Of a DNA stretch of 64,000 nucleotides, positions 18,672 to 26,645 are shown in pieces. The position numbers and the translations under genes were made by a program. Position 1 is the first letter of the stretch, and every line of letters begins with the position of its first letter. This stretch comes from Chryseobacterium sp. KLBC 52 (GTDB taxonomy: Bacteria; Bacteroidota; Bacteroidia; Flavobacteriales; Weeksellaceae): contig NZ_QDFZ01000002.1 in assembly GCF_003347605.1 (NCBI RefSeq), positions 248,001 through 312,000 on the forward strand, given 5' to 3'. The notes under the pieces are model-generated. The model worked only from the letters and a program-made list of their open reading frames with translations, was not told where the DNA came from and did not search any database.

Positions 18672-18744
18672 AGCGGAAGACGGGGGTCGAACCCGCGACA
18701 TTCAGCTTGGAAGGCTGACGCTCTACCAACTGAGCTACTTCCGC
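18672..18744 (-). tRNA. tRNA-Gly (anticodon TCC), copy A
   Basis: Acceptor GCGGAAG pairs with CTTCCGC. The anticodon stem TCAGC/GCTGA encloses CTTCCAA, reading TCC. Identical to the copy at 19095. Confidence 0.95.
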
Positions 18745-18778
18745 AATTTTGTTTCCAAAACTATTGGTAAACGCTGTG

Positions 18779-18808
18779 CAAAACTAAGAAAACTTATTTA
18801 ATCTTGCA
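18779..18808 (-). promoter_or_regulatory. Possible internal promoter before tRNA-Gly, copy A
   Basis: On the minus strand TAGTTTTG (18786-18779) fits TAnnTTTG, with TTG (18808-18806) 19 nt upstream. A second TAGTTTTG lies at 18763-18756, closer to the tRNA. The same pair occurs in copy B at 19202-19231. Confidence 0.45.
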
Positions 18809-18832
18809 AGTTTTTTTTATAAAAATATAAAG

Positions 18833-18913
18833 TGGGGAGAGCAGGATTCGAACCTACGAAGCCGAAGCAACTGAGTTACAGTCAGTCCCATTTAGCCACT
18901 CTGGAATCTCCCC
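18833..18913 (-). tRNA. tRNA-Tyr (anticodon GTA), copy A
   Basis: Acceptor GGGGAGA pairs with TCTCCCC; discriminator A. The anticodon loop CTGTAAC reads GTA. The long variable arm fits a class II tRNA. Confidence 0.95.
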
Positions 18914-18931
18914 AAAAGTTTATATTTTATG

Positions 18932-19005
18932 AGCCTCCAGAGGGATTCGAACCCACGACCCCGAGATTACAAATCACGTGCTCTGGCCAACTGAGCTATG
19001 GAGGC
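18932..19005 (-). tRNA. tRNA-Thr (anticodon TGT), copy A
   Basis: Acceptor GCCTCCA pairs with TGGAGGC. The anticodon loop TTTGTAA reads TGT. One T-T mismatch in the anticodon stem is present in both copies. Confidence 0.93.
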
Positions 19006-19094
19006 ATTTTAATAAAGGACTGAAACTGATCGAGAAACTCTACTCTACACATTTCAGTGTTAAAAAAAATCACCTTTATGGTGTGATTTCTTTG

Positions 19095-19167
19095 AGCGGA
19101 AGACGGGGGTCGAACCCGCGACATTCAGCTTGGAAGGCTGACGCTCTACCAACTGAGCTACTTCCGC
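19095..19167 (-). tRNA. tRNA-Gly (anticodon TCC), copy B
   Basis: Same sequence as copy A at 18672: anticodon loop CTTCCAA, T-loop TTCGACC. Confidence 0.95.
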
Positions 19168-19201
19168 AATTTTGTTTCCAAAACTATTGGTAAACGCTGT
19201 G

Positions 19202-19231
19202 CAAAACTAAGAAAACTTATTTAATCTTGCA
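19202..19231 (-). promoter_or_regulatory. Possible internal promoter before tRNA-Gly, copy B
   Basis: The -7 TAGTTTTG (19209-19202) and -33 TTG (19231-19229) are the same pair as in copy A, spaced 19 nt. Confidence 0.45.
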
Positions 19232-19255
19232 AGTTTTTTTTATAAAAATATAAAG

Positions 19256-19336
19256 TGGGGAGAGCAGGATTCGAACCTACGAAGCCGAAGCAACTGAGTT
19301 ACAGTCAGTCCCATTTAGCCACTCTGGAATCTCCCC
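19256..19336 (-). tRNA. tRNA-Tyr (anticodon GTA), copy B
   Basis: Identical to copy A at 18833, including the long variable arm. Confidence 0.95.
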
Positions 19337-19354
19337 AAAAGTTTATATTTTATG

Positions 19355-19428
19355 AGCCTCCAGAGGGATTCGAACCCACGACCCCGAGATTACAAATCAC
19401 GTGCTCTGGCCAACTGAGCTATGGAGGC
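19355..19428 (-). tRNA. tRNA-Thr (anticodon TGT), copy B
   Basis: Identical to copy A at 18932. It is the first tRNA of the cluster, about 48 nt from the promoter at 19476. Confidence 0.93.
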
Positions 19429-19475
19429 AAATATAAAAAAGAATTCAAAAGATCGCTGTTCCTTTTTTGCGAGTG

Positions 19476-19507
19476 CAAATATAGAACGGATTTTTTGAAT
19501 TCTCAAA
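19476..19507 (-). promoter_or_regulatory. Promoter of the tRNA cluster
   Basis: On the minus strand, TATATTTG (19483-19476) is a perfect -7 element and TTTG (19507-19504) lies 20 nt upstream. Confidence 0.7.
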
Positions 19508-19537
19508 TATTTTATAAACTTTTTTTAACTTTTTTTT

Positions 19538-19828
19538 CTATGCCATTTCTTTTTTCTTGATTAGTAGCTTTTTAGCAGTATCAACACAAAGGTCCAAACT
19601 TTCCTCAAAACTGGTGGAAGTCTTCTTTACTACGATATCGTCTCCCGGAACCGCCAAAATAATCTCGGCTGTTTTATTTGCTTTATCAGCATTATTTTCT
19701 ACTTTCAAAAATACCTTACATTCCTGAATCTTGTCATAGAAGGTATCCAATTTGCTAACTTTTTTGTCGATGTGTGACTCTAGTGGTTCGTGTGGTGTTA
19801 AACCGATTGATTGAACTGAAATCTTCAT
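19538..19828 (-). CDS. hpf: Ribosome hibernation-promoting factor (HPF/RaiA family)
   Basis: This short 96-aa factor binds the 30S decoding region and inactivates ribosomes in stationary phase. It begins MKISVQSIGLTPHEPLESHI, followed by KVSKLDTFYDKIQECKVFLK and AEIILAVPGDDIVVKKTS, the beta-alpha-beta order of the family. The start overlaps the stop of the recombinase gene by 4 bp, so they form one operon. The short form lacks the C-terminal dimerisation domain of long HPF. Confidence 0.9.
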   Translation of the reverse strand: MKISVQSIGLTPHEPLESHIDKKVSKLDTFYDKIQECKVFLKVENNADKANKTAEIILAVPGDDIVVKKTSTSFEESLDLCVDTAKKLLIKKKEMA

Positions 19829-20715
19829 AATTCTTCTTTTTTTGATGCTCGAGGGTGAGCCTGATTAAACACTTTTTTCAATTGTTCAATATTAGCATTC
19901 GTATAGACTTGAGTACTGGCAAGGCTGGAATGCCCTAATATTTTTTTCACTTTGGAGATCTCCGCCCCATTATCCAAAACGTGAGTAGCAAAGCTATGCC
20001 GAAGGATGTGAGGACTTTTTTTTTCTTTCGTTGTTATAAGACTAAGGTACTTATTAACTACCACATAAACAAATTTTTCATTGAGTTTTTTCCCTTTCTT
20101 ATTTACGAAAAAATATGATTTAAATTCTGTCTGTGGATTTCTTATTTCCAGATAACTTTTAAGGAGTTCAGACAGTTCACAGGAAATAGGAATTACCCTT
20201 TCTTTATTCCCTTTTCCTATTACTTTTAATTCATTTTCATATAAGTCAACATTTTCAAATATCAGGCCACAAAGTTCCGCTTTTCGCATTCCGGTCTGAT
20301 AAAGAACCTCCATAATACATTCTTCAAGTACATCATGTACCTGTTCGAAAATTCTTTGATTGAGATCTATCATTTCCTCTTTAGATATAGGAATCTGTTT
20401 TTCAGCGTAAAACTTCAGAGAAGAAATACCTTCGGTAGGAGAAACTTTAATCTCCCCTATTTTTAAAAGAAAAAGATAGAAGCTACGGAGCGAGGATAAT
20501 TTTCTGTTGATACTTCTTTTGGAAATGTCATTTTCACTGAGTTCAACAATAAAATTCCGGATAATCTTTTTGTCTGCCTTGGCTAAATTGTCGGAAGATT
20601 CTGTTCGGAGAAAGAAATGGGAAAAGTCTTCAAGGTCTTTTTTGTAGCTTGTGATGGTATGAGGAGAATATCTTTTTTCGAATTGTAAGTATTCTAAAAA
20701 CTTTTCCAGCATCAT
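19825..20715 (-). CDS. xerC: XerC-like tyrosine recombinase
   Basis: This 296-aa site-specific recombinase probably resolves chromosome dimers. It has an N-terminal SAM-like domain (LEYLQFEKRYSPHTITSYK) and a catalytic domain with the full set: Arg144 (TGMRKAEL), Lys168, His236 and Arg239 (HILRHSFATH), His262 (LGHSSL) and nucleophile Tyr271. The setting between rpsU and hpf fits the conserved flavobacterial xerC rather than a mobile-element integrase. A possible -7 element (TATATTTG, 20749-20742) lies just upstream, inside the rpsU terminator. Confidence 0.9.
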   Translation of the reverse strand: MMLEKFLEYLQFEKRYSPHTITSYKKDLEDFSHFFLRTESSDNLAKADKKIIRNFIVELSENDISKRSINRKLSSLRSFYLFLLKIGEIKVSPTEGISSLKFYAEKQIPISKEEMIDLNQRIFEQVHDVLEECIMEVLYQTGMRKAELCGLIFENVDLYENELKVIGKGNKERVIPISCELSELLKSYLEIRNPQTEFKSYFFVNKKGKKLNEKFVYVVVNKYLSLITTKEKKSPHILRHSFATHVLDNGAEISKVKKILGHSSLASTQVYTNANIEQLKKVFNQAHPRASKKEEL

Positions 20716-20730
20716 AGGTATAAAAATAAA

Positions 20731-20768
20731 AATTCACTCCTCAAATATAAGAATTTAAGAAGTGAATT
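20731..20768 (-). terminator. Terminator between rpsU and xerC
   Basis: AATTCACT (20731-20738) pairs with AGTGAATT (20761-20768), followed on the minus strand by a T-rich run. The loop holds TATATTTG, a possible promoter element for xerC. Confidence 0.6.
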
Positions 20769-20790
20769 AATATATGGTTAAGAAAAAATC

Positions 20791-20988
20791 TTAAGCCTGC
20801 TCTTCTTTGCTAAGCGCTCTTTGTTTGTAAGCCGCTTTTAGTCTAGCTTGTCTCAAAGTTACAGAAGGCTTAATAAACTGTTGTCTAGATCTTAATTGAC
20901 GAACAGTTCCTGTTTTATCAAATTTTCTCTTGTATTTTTTTAAAGCTCTGTCGATGGATTCACCATCTTTTACTGGAATTATTAACAT
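20791..20988 (-). CDS. rpsU: 30S ribosomal protein S21
   Basis: This 65-aa, very basic protein of the small subunit has the family signature DGESIDRALKKYKRKFDKTG near the N-terminus and an Arg/Lys-rich tail. In Bacteroidota S21 helps sequester the anti-Shine-Dalgarno, which fits the lack of SD sequences seen before most genes here. It has its own promoter (21012-21042). Confidence 0.95.
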   Translation of the reverse strand: MLIIPVKDGESIDRALKKYKRKFDKTGTVRQLRSRQQFIKPSVTLRQARLKAAYKQRALSKEEQA

Positions 20989-21011
20989 ATTTTACATCTC
21001 ATTTTGGATTG

Positions 21012-21042
21012 CAAAACTAGACAATTTTTATGAGAACACAAA
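21012..21042 (-). promoter_or_regulatory. Promoter of rpsU
   Basis: On the minus strand TAGTTTTG (21019-21012) fits -7, with TTTG (21042-21039) exactly 19 nt upstream. Confidence 0.65.
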
Positions 21043-21233
21043 ATATATTGCAACAAACAATCGCTGCTCCACCTTAAGTCCCTTAAAAAACCCCGTATTA
21101 AAGCCTGTTAACAAACAATAATATTTTTATCCACAATGACCGGATATTCAATTCTTAAAACTTCAGGTTACTCATTTTGTTTCCTAATTTCTATTAAAAC
21201 CACCAACATTAATGAAATGTAAACAAAAAGCAT

Positions 21234-21241
21234 TATCTTTG
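21234..21241 (+). promoter_or_regulatory. -7 element of ssrA
   Basis: TATCTTTG matches TAnnTTTG and ends 16 nt before the tmRNA 5' end. No good -33 TTG is evident. Confidence 0.5.
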
Positions 21242-21257
21242 CATTCACTTTATTCAT

Positions 21258-21656
21258 GGGGTTGACTGGTTTCGACAGCAAGACCAATGGGTAAGTAAGC
21301 ATGCAGAGAACCGTAGCGCGATCTCTATAATCCCTTGCTACAAAATTTTAACTGGCAACGAAGAGTTCGCTCTTGCAGCTTAATATCGAAGTATAGTAGA
21401 TCAAGCGTTTTCCTGAAGATTTCAGTAGGGAAGCAAGATATTCCACAAATGCTCTGTTCTGCGGCGTTTGATCCTGGGATATAGGAATGCAGAAATAAGG
21501 CTTTAGAAGCTTTGGCTAAAGCTCGAAAACCTCAGAAGATAAGCTGGTAGTTGGGTGTCTATCCTCTGCTTCCAGTCGAAAAACAATGGTAGAATAAGCA
21601 TGTAGAAAGCTTATGTATTGCTTGTTTGGACGAGGGTTCGAATCCCTCCAACTCCA
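21258..21656 (+). ncRNA. ssrA: Transfer-messenger RNA (tmRNA)
   Basis: This RNA rescues stalled ribosomes and tags the nascent protein for degradation. The 5' end GGGGTTGACTGGTTTCGAC and the 3' end with T-loop TTCGAAT and acceptor CAACTCC form the tRNA-like domain (7 pairs with one G-T). The tag frame at 21354-21383 encodes GNEEFALAA followed by TAA. CCA is not encoded. A strong terminator follows. Confidence 0.95.
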
Positions 21657-21662
21657 CAAAAC

Positions 21663-21702
21663 AAAACCTTAAATTATTTAAATCAATAATTTAAGGTTTT
21701 TT
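21663..21702 (+). terminator. Terminator of ssrA
   Basis: A 16-bp perfect stem (21663-21678 with 21685-21700) is followed by T residues. Confidence 0.85.
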
Positions 21703-21754
21703 AATTTTGGGATATTATTTAATCAGAGAGACCATAAATAAGCTATTGATTCAT

Positions 21755-22765
21755 TCATTTAATTTCATGAAAGAATCGTTCAATTAATCTTACATCTTTT
21801 ACTATAATTTCAGCTTCCCCTTTAAGCTCCCGATCAAAATGAAGCTTTTTGTGATAAGAGGTTTTTAAGCCGTCAGGAAGATTAACTCTCACCCCATACT
21901 CACCTGTTTTATCAGGAACCGTAGTTATGCTTTGCACCCTTCCCTCTACAACCCCATATTCTTGATAAGGGTAATTGTCTAATTTTATTAAAACTTTTTG
22001 ACCTGCTGCAATTTTACGAGCATCAGTTAATGAAATGGGTACAGTCGCTACATATTCTTCTTTTTCTTGGGGCAAAATGGACAATAGAGTATCTCCCGTT
22101 CTAATCAACTGATTTTCTTTCCACACTTGAGAGAAGCTTGCTATTCCAGCCTTAGATGCAATTACCAAATGCTTAGACTCCCATTGCTTCAGAGATTTTT
22201 TTAATTTTTCCAATAACTTTACACATTGTGATGATTGAGTATGTTGGATTCCCTGTCCCTCCATATTAAATCGTCTATTGGATTTTAGATTGACAGATTG
22301 CCCTTCATTAATGAAAACTTTTGAAAAAGCATTAAAATCGTCTTGTAATTCCCCCAATTTGTAATGAGAAACTTCCTGGATAGGAAAAGAATGGATCTGG
22401 TCAGAAGATAAAGAATCCATACTATTTTTTAGTTTAAAAACATCTTGATACCTTGCTGAAGACTGCAGCACCACTAAAACTTTTCCTTTATCTACATATT
22501 GGTCATTTTTAATGAAAATTTTTTCAATTTTGGAAGTGGTTTTCGCTTGTATTTTTTCAGGACAATTTTGACACGTAAGAACAATGGATTCACGGATATA
22601 CTCTGGATATTTAATGAGATAACCTATCAAAATAAGGAGCAGTAAAACAATAAATACCATAGTGTTTCCCCATCGAATCATCCAATGAGGTGAGGTAGAA
22701 AGTATCTTTTGAACACTGTCTGAATGAAGTTTTAGTTTATCTGATATCTTTTTTTTAGCTTCCAA
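21755..22765 (-). CDS. HlyD-family adaptor of the peptide exporter
   Basis: This membrane-fusion protein of 336 aa has one N-terminal transmembrane helix (MVFIVLLLLILIGYLI, about residues 36-51), a lipoyl-like half (KIEKIFIKNDQYVDKGKVL), a helical region, the second half (SKAGIASFSQVWKENQLIRTGDTLL), and a beta-barrel domain. It overlaps the C39 ABC transporter gene by 11 bp, so both are translated together. It bridges the exporter to an outer-membrane channel, but none is encoded in the cluster. It is the last gene of the RiPP region. Confidence 0.88.
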   Translation of the reverse strand: MEAKKKISDKLKLHSDSVQKILSTSPHWMIRWGNTMVFIVLLLLILIGYLIKYPEYIRESIVLTCQNCPEKIQAKTTSKIEKIFIKNDQYVDKGKVLVVLQSSARYQDVFKLKNSMDSLSSDQIHSFPIQEVSHYKLGELQDDFNAFSKVFINEGQSVNLKSNRRFNMEGQGIQHTQSSQCVKLLEKLKKSLKQWESKHLVIASKAGIASFSQVWKENQLIRTGDTLLSILPQEKEEYVATVPISLTDARKIAAGQKVLIKLDNYPYQEYGVVEGRVQSITTVPDKTGEYGVRVNLPDGLKTSYHKKLHFDRELKGEAEIIVKDVRLIERFFHEIK

Positions 22766-24962
22766 GTTCTAATTGATTTTTTACAAGTCTATAATATTCT
22801 CCTTTCTTTGCAACTAATTCAGCATGATTGCCTTCTTCTACCACACATCCTTTATCCAAAACAATAATTTTATCTGCATTTTTTACCGTAGAAAGTCGAT
22901 GCGCAATGACTATTGCCGTCTTACCTTTGAAAAACTGCTCCAGATTCTTCATGATTATCCTCTCGTTATTAGCATCCAAAGATGAAGTAGCCTCATCAAA
23001 GAAAATATATTCAGGAGATTTATAAACAGCTCTTGCAATAAAAAGTCTTTGCTTCTGTCCCCCACTGATCCCTATACCTTCGTTACCTATCCGGGTATTG
23101 TAACCGAGAGGCAATTCTTCAATAAAGTCTTTGATATTAGCAATTTCTACCGCTTTCAGCAATTTTTCCTGATCTATTTCTTCTTCTCCTACAGCAATAT
23201 TTTCTTCAATTGAATCATTAAAAACATATCCATCTTGCATTACCACTCCACAATGCTCCCGCCAAAATCTTGGTGAAATGTTTTTCAAATCAGTATTACC
23301 AATTTTTATTTCTCCTGTTTCAGGTTCATAGAATTTCATAATCAGTTTCAAAAGGGTAGTTTTCCCGCTTCCACTAGATCCAACAATTGCTGTTGTTTTT
23401 TGATAAGGAATAATCAGGTTTAAGTTTTCGAAAACATATTGCTTTGAACCTACATATCTGAATGATATATCTTTAATTTCAATGTCCTTTGGAGGAATCT
23501 TTTCTGCATATTTCTCGGTGGTGAGCTCCTCATCTTCTTTTTCATGTATTTCCCCCAGCCTTTCTAAAGAAATCTTAGCATCTTGAGTTTGCTTAATAAA
23601 ATCGATGAGTTGTAATAACGGGCTATTAAGCTGACCAACAATATATTGTACGGAAAGCATCATTCCTAACGTGAGATTCCCATCCAACACTAATTTTGCA
23701 GATAAAAAACTCACGAAAATATCTTTCATCTGATTAATGAAATTTCCGCCAACAGACTGCCATTGTTCTAATGAAAGAGACTCAATCCTTATGTCAAATA
23801 ATTTGGCCTGTACATCTTCCCAATCCCAACGCTTTTTCTTTTCAGCGTTATGCATTTTTATTTCCTGCATACCATTGATAAGTTCAATCACTGTACTTTG
23901 TTCCTGTGAAATCTGTGAAAATCTTTTATAATCCAGTTTTTCTCTTTTTTTAAGGAAAAAAGTGATCCAACCGACATATAAACCTGCCCCTATCAGATAT
24001 ACTATAAAAAGCCTGTAATCATAGTACAGCAAAACAATACTGAAAATGATTAGATTGACTAATGAGAACAAAGTATTGAGTGAAGAAGTGGTGAGCAGCT
24101 GTTCTATTCTGTGATGATCATTAATCCTCTGCATAATATCACCTGTCATTCTTGTATCAAAGAAACTAATGGGCAGTTTCATCAGTTTAATGAAGAATTC
24201 AGAAATGATAGAAATATTGATGCGTGTAGAAAGATGAAGGAGAATCCAGCTGCGAGTAATTTCAATTCCCGTTTTTCCTAAAAAAAGCATAACCTGAGCA
24301 AGGAGAACTATATAAATAAAGTTTAAGTCCCGATTCTGTATCCCAACATCCACAATACTTTGGGTAAGAAATGGGAAAATAAGTGACAGCAAACTTCCTG
24401 CTAAAAGTCCTATCACTAATTGCGCAACCAGCAATTTGTATTCAAACAGGTATTTAGATAGAAACTTAAGGCTGGGTTTATGGTCTTTTTTATCGAGGCT
24501 TCTTTTTGAGAAATCAGATGTAGGTTCTAAAAATAAGACAACTCCTTCTTCTGTTTCTTCGGTAGCATCTTCATCAATCCAACGTTTAAGAAATTCTTCC
24601 TGCTCATATTTAAGAATACCAAATCCCGGATCAGAAATATGAAAGTAATATTTATTATTTTTTATTTCTATTTTGTATAAAACAACAAAGTGATTTTTAT
24701 CCCAGTGGAGAATGCATGGCAGTGGAGGATCATCAACCAGCATATTACAGTTAATTTTGACTGCCATAGTTTTAAAACCTACCTGTTCCGCCGCTGTACT
24801 TATCCCTTTAAGGCTACTTCCTTCCCGGGTTGTCTCTGAAAGAAGACGTATTTGTTCTATAGAAAGTGTTTTACCGAAGTATTTAGCTATTATTCGCAAA
24901 CAAGTCGGACCACAGTCTTTTGCATCAGGCTGTCTGTAGAAGGGAAAGGTAGTGTGAAACAT
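22755..24962 (-). CDS. C39-peptidase ABC transporter (leader-cleaving exporter)
   Basis: This 735-aa protein cuts double-glycine leaders and exports the peptide. The N-terminal C39 cysteine peptidase has Cys17 (DAKDCGPTC), His91 (HWDKNHFVVL) and Asp111 (ISDPGFG). A six-helix ABC membrane domain spans about 175-450. The ATPase domain has Walker A (VGSSGSGKTT), ISGGQKQR and Walker B (FFDEATSSLD). It pairs with the HlyD adaptor and sits in the same cluster as a precursor with a KGG leader, its likely substrate. Confidence 0.93.
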   Translation of the reverse strand: MFHTTFPFYRQPDAKDCGPTCLRIIAKYFGKTLSIEQIRLLSETTREGSSLKGISTAAEQVGFKTMAVKINCNMLVDDPPLPCILHWDKNHFVVLYKIEIKNNKYYFHISDPGFGILKYEQEEFLKRWIDEDATEETEEGVVLFLEPTSDFSKRSLDKKDHKPSLKFLSKYLFEYKLLVAQLVIGLLAGSLLSLIFPFLTQSIVDVGIQNRDLNFIYIVLLAQVMLFLGKTGIEITRSWILLHLSTRINISIISEFFIKLMKLPISFFDTRMTGDIMQRINDHHRIEQLLTTSSLNTLFSLVNLIIFSIVLLYYDYRLFIVYLIGAGLYVGWITFFLKKREKLDYKRFSQISQEQSTVIELINGMQEIKMHNAEKKKRWDWEDVQAKLFDIRIESLSLEQWQSVGGNFINQMKDIFVSFLSAKLVLDGNLTLGMMLSVQYIVGQLNSPLLQLIDFIKQTQDAKISLERLGEIHEKEDEELTTEKYAEKIPPKDIEIKDISFRYVGSKQYVFENLNLIIPYQKTTAIVGSSGSGKTTLLKLIMKFYEPETGEIKIGNTDLKNISPRFWREHCGVVMQDGYVFNDSIEENIAVGEEEIDQEKLLKAVEIANIKDFIEELPLGYNTRIGNEGIGISGGQKQRLFIARAVYKSPEYIFFDEATSSLDANNERIIMKNLEQFFKGKTAIVIAHRLSTVKNADKIIVLDKGCVVEEGNHAELVAKKGEYYRLVKNQLELGS

Positions 24963-24971
24963 TTTTCTAAT

Positions 24972-26240
24972 CTACTTTTTCATTTCCAGCAAATTTTCCT
25001 TTATAAAATTCACCAGAAGATTGTTATTACTAATTTTCTTTTCATCATTAATTAACTGAAGAAGTTGAGTGATCTTCTTTTCTTTATCAGTACTACCAGC
25101 AGTAGTGCTATAAATGTCTAGAAATTTATCATAATACAATATCATTGGATATGCATAATTATATTCATCCGTTTCTTTAGTTATGTATTTCTGGGCCAGA
25201 ACTATATTTTCTTTGGCTTTTGAGAGGTTTTCAATTTTAAAATAATACAATGCCCTATTAAAATAAATTTTATAATAATCAGGATCTTGTCGTGAGGAAT
25301 TGGTTAAAGCTTCATCAGTAATAGATATAGCTCTGCTATAGTCTTTGATATCGTAATACAGATTAGCTATATACACGTACTCGTTAGGAGATATCTTGTA
25401 CTTTGAATTCGTAATACGTTCAAGCAAATGATATTTCCTTTTTAAATTTCCTAAAATATCATATTTATTGTTTAAAATAAAATCAGTCTCTAAACTGCTT
25501 ATAATCCAAGGATCAAAAACATAGTTTATGGAGTTGTAAATAGACATAGGAATTATGGTATTGTGATTTGCATTGGGGAAATAATCATATTTCACCTTAA
25601 AACTGGGACTATTTATACTATCAACTTTTTCTTTATACGCTTCCGTTTCTTTTTTAAACGAGTTTTCATATTGTCCCATACCTCCATGGGATAAGTATAA
25701 ATTTATATCCTGTGCCGGAACATTTAATTTATCGACGGTCTTGGATGGAGAGTACGCAATATACGCATGGAACAGCTTACTGAAGTTTAAATTGTTTGCA
25801 ATGTCTAAAACAAAGGATGCAGAATTAGAATGACCTAAAATAATATTATAATTCAATGCATTATATTGATTAAGGTGAACAATTGTTTTTCTCAACATCT
25901 CTGCTAACTCATTTACCCCTTCACCAAAATATAACTTAGAGCGGTCATATATCTCCACTCTTACGAATATTACCTCAGGAATCTCTTTACCAAAATTTTG
26001 TAAATAATATATGTTTGATTTAACTATATCAACAATATTTTTTTCCTGAGAATCTAATATAAAAAACACAGGATACTTTTTATTTTTCTCTGAAGAATTT
26101 TTAGCTGCGGGCAGATCAACAATTATTTTAGCGTTCTTAGTATTTACTACAGTATCACTTATCACAGACTTATTTTGTGAAGACAAAAGGTTAGATATCA
26201 TAGCCGTAATAATTAAAAAGCATTTAAAAAAAAATTTCAT
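24972..26240 (-). CDS. Secreted esterase-like protein with C-terminal TPR-like repeats
   Basis: The N-terminal signal region (FFFKCFLIITAMISNLLSSQ) is followed by an alpha/beta-hydrolase esterase domain: nucleophile elbow GHSNSA (Ser138), then LYLSHGG and YFPNANHNT with a probable catalytic His226. From about residue 280 there are TPR-like helices (PNEYVYIANLYYDIKDYSRA, FNRALYYFKIENLSKAKEN). It lies 9 bp before the exporter gene, so it is probably cotranscribed. It could hydrolyse an ester in the peptide product or a siderophore-like substrate; this is inferred only. Confidence 0.75.
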   Translation of the reverse strand: MKFFFKCFLIITAMISNLLSSQNKSVISDTVVNTKNAKIIVDLPAAKNSSEKNKKYPVFFILDSQEKNIVDIVKSNIYYLQNFGKEIPEVIFVRVEIYDRSKLYFGEGVNELAEMLRKTIVHLNQYNALNYNIILGHSNSASFVLDIANNLNFSKLFHAYIAYSPSKTVDKLNVPAQDINLYLSHGGMGQYENSFKKETEAYKEKVDSINSPSFKVKYDYFPNANHNTIIPMSIYNSINYVFDPWIISSLETDFILNNKYDILGNLKRKYHLLERITNSKYKISPNEYVYIANLYYDIKDYSRAISITDEALTNSSRQDPDYYKIYFNRALYYFKIENLSKAKENIVLAQKYITKETDEYNYAYPMILYYDKFLDIYSTTAGSTDKEKKITQLLQLINDEKKISNNNLLVNFIKENLLEMKK

Positions 26241-26645
26241 TTAGTCTTTATTACAAATTAATATTAATAATTTGATTACCTGCAGGCAAACACTTAAAGA
26301 TTAAACCCTATTATAAACACATTTGATAATAAGGCCTTTGTACTTTTTAAACAAGATTAATCAGTGAAAAAGTAATCAATATGTCTTACCAGAGATTAAG
26401 TTAAATATAGAATGCATTGCTACTACAGCAAGGTTAGAATTCAGTTTAAAACGCTCCAGGCAATTTCCATAACTAAAACAATAAATCATGTGAAATTAAA
26501 TAGCATTTTGAAGATTTAATTTCACATGGTATCAAAACTAGGAATAACTCTGTTAATCCAATACATTCTTAGCTTATTATTCGGAGTATGCATTACATAG
26601 TCCGCAACAAAACCTCATTCATTTAATTAACAAATAGTTATGTAA
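26241..26645. other. 405-bp intergenic region with a perfect inverted repeat
   Basis: This separates the GLPGLI gene from the esterase-exporter operon, both on the minus strand. It holds the 15-bp inverted repeat at 26487-26528 and no ORF. I see no clear -7 element. Confidence 0.6.
26487..26528. repeat. 15-bp perfect inverted repeat
   Basis: CATGTGAAATTAAAT (26487-26501) is repeated inverted as ATTTAATTTCACATG (26514-26528) around a 12-nt loop. There is no T run on either side, so it is not a standard terminator. It may be a regulator site or an RNA stem. Confidence 0.7.

Larger units (their letters stand above)
18669..19006. repeat. 338-bp tandem repeat, copy A (Gly, Tyr, Thr tRNAs)
   Basis: This block is identical, base for base in my reading, to 19092-19429, including the tRNA spacers. 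The period is 423 bp. The 85 bp between the copies is unique. Confidence 0.93.
19092..19429. repeat. 338-bp tandem repeat, copy B (Gly, Tyr, Thr tRNAs)
   Basis: This is the second copy of 18669-19006 with no difference seen. It is the promoter-proximal copy. Confidence 0.93.

Noticed and set aside
18832..19560. Two plus-strand ORFs reading GRAGFEPTKPKQLSYSQSH
   Set aside because: They are antisense translations of the tRNA-Tyr and tRNA-Thr genes, a frequent false annotation.
19825..20715. Tyrosine recombinase as a sign of an integrated element next to tRNAs
   Set aside because: The gene lies in the conserved rpsU, xerC, hpf setting and no attachment repeats or phage genes are near it.
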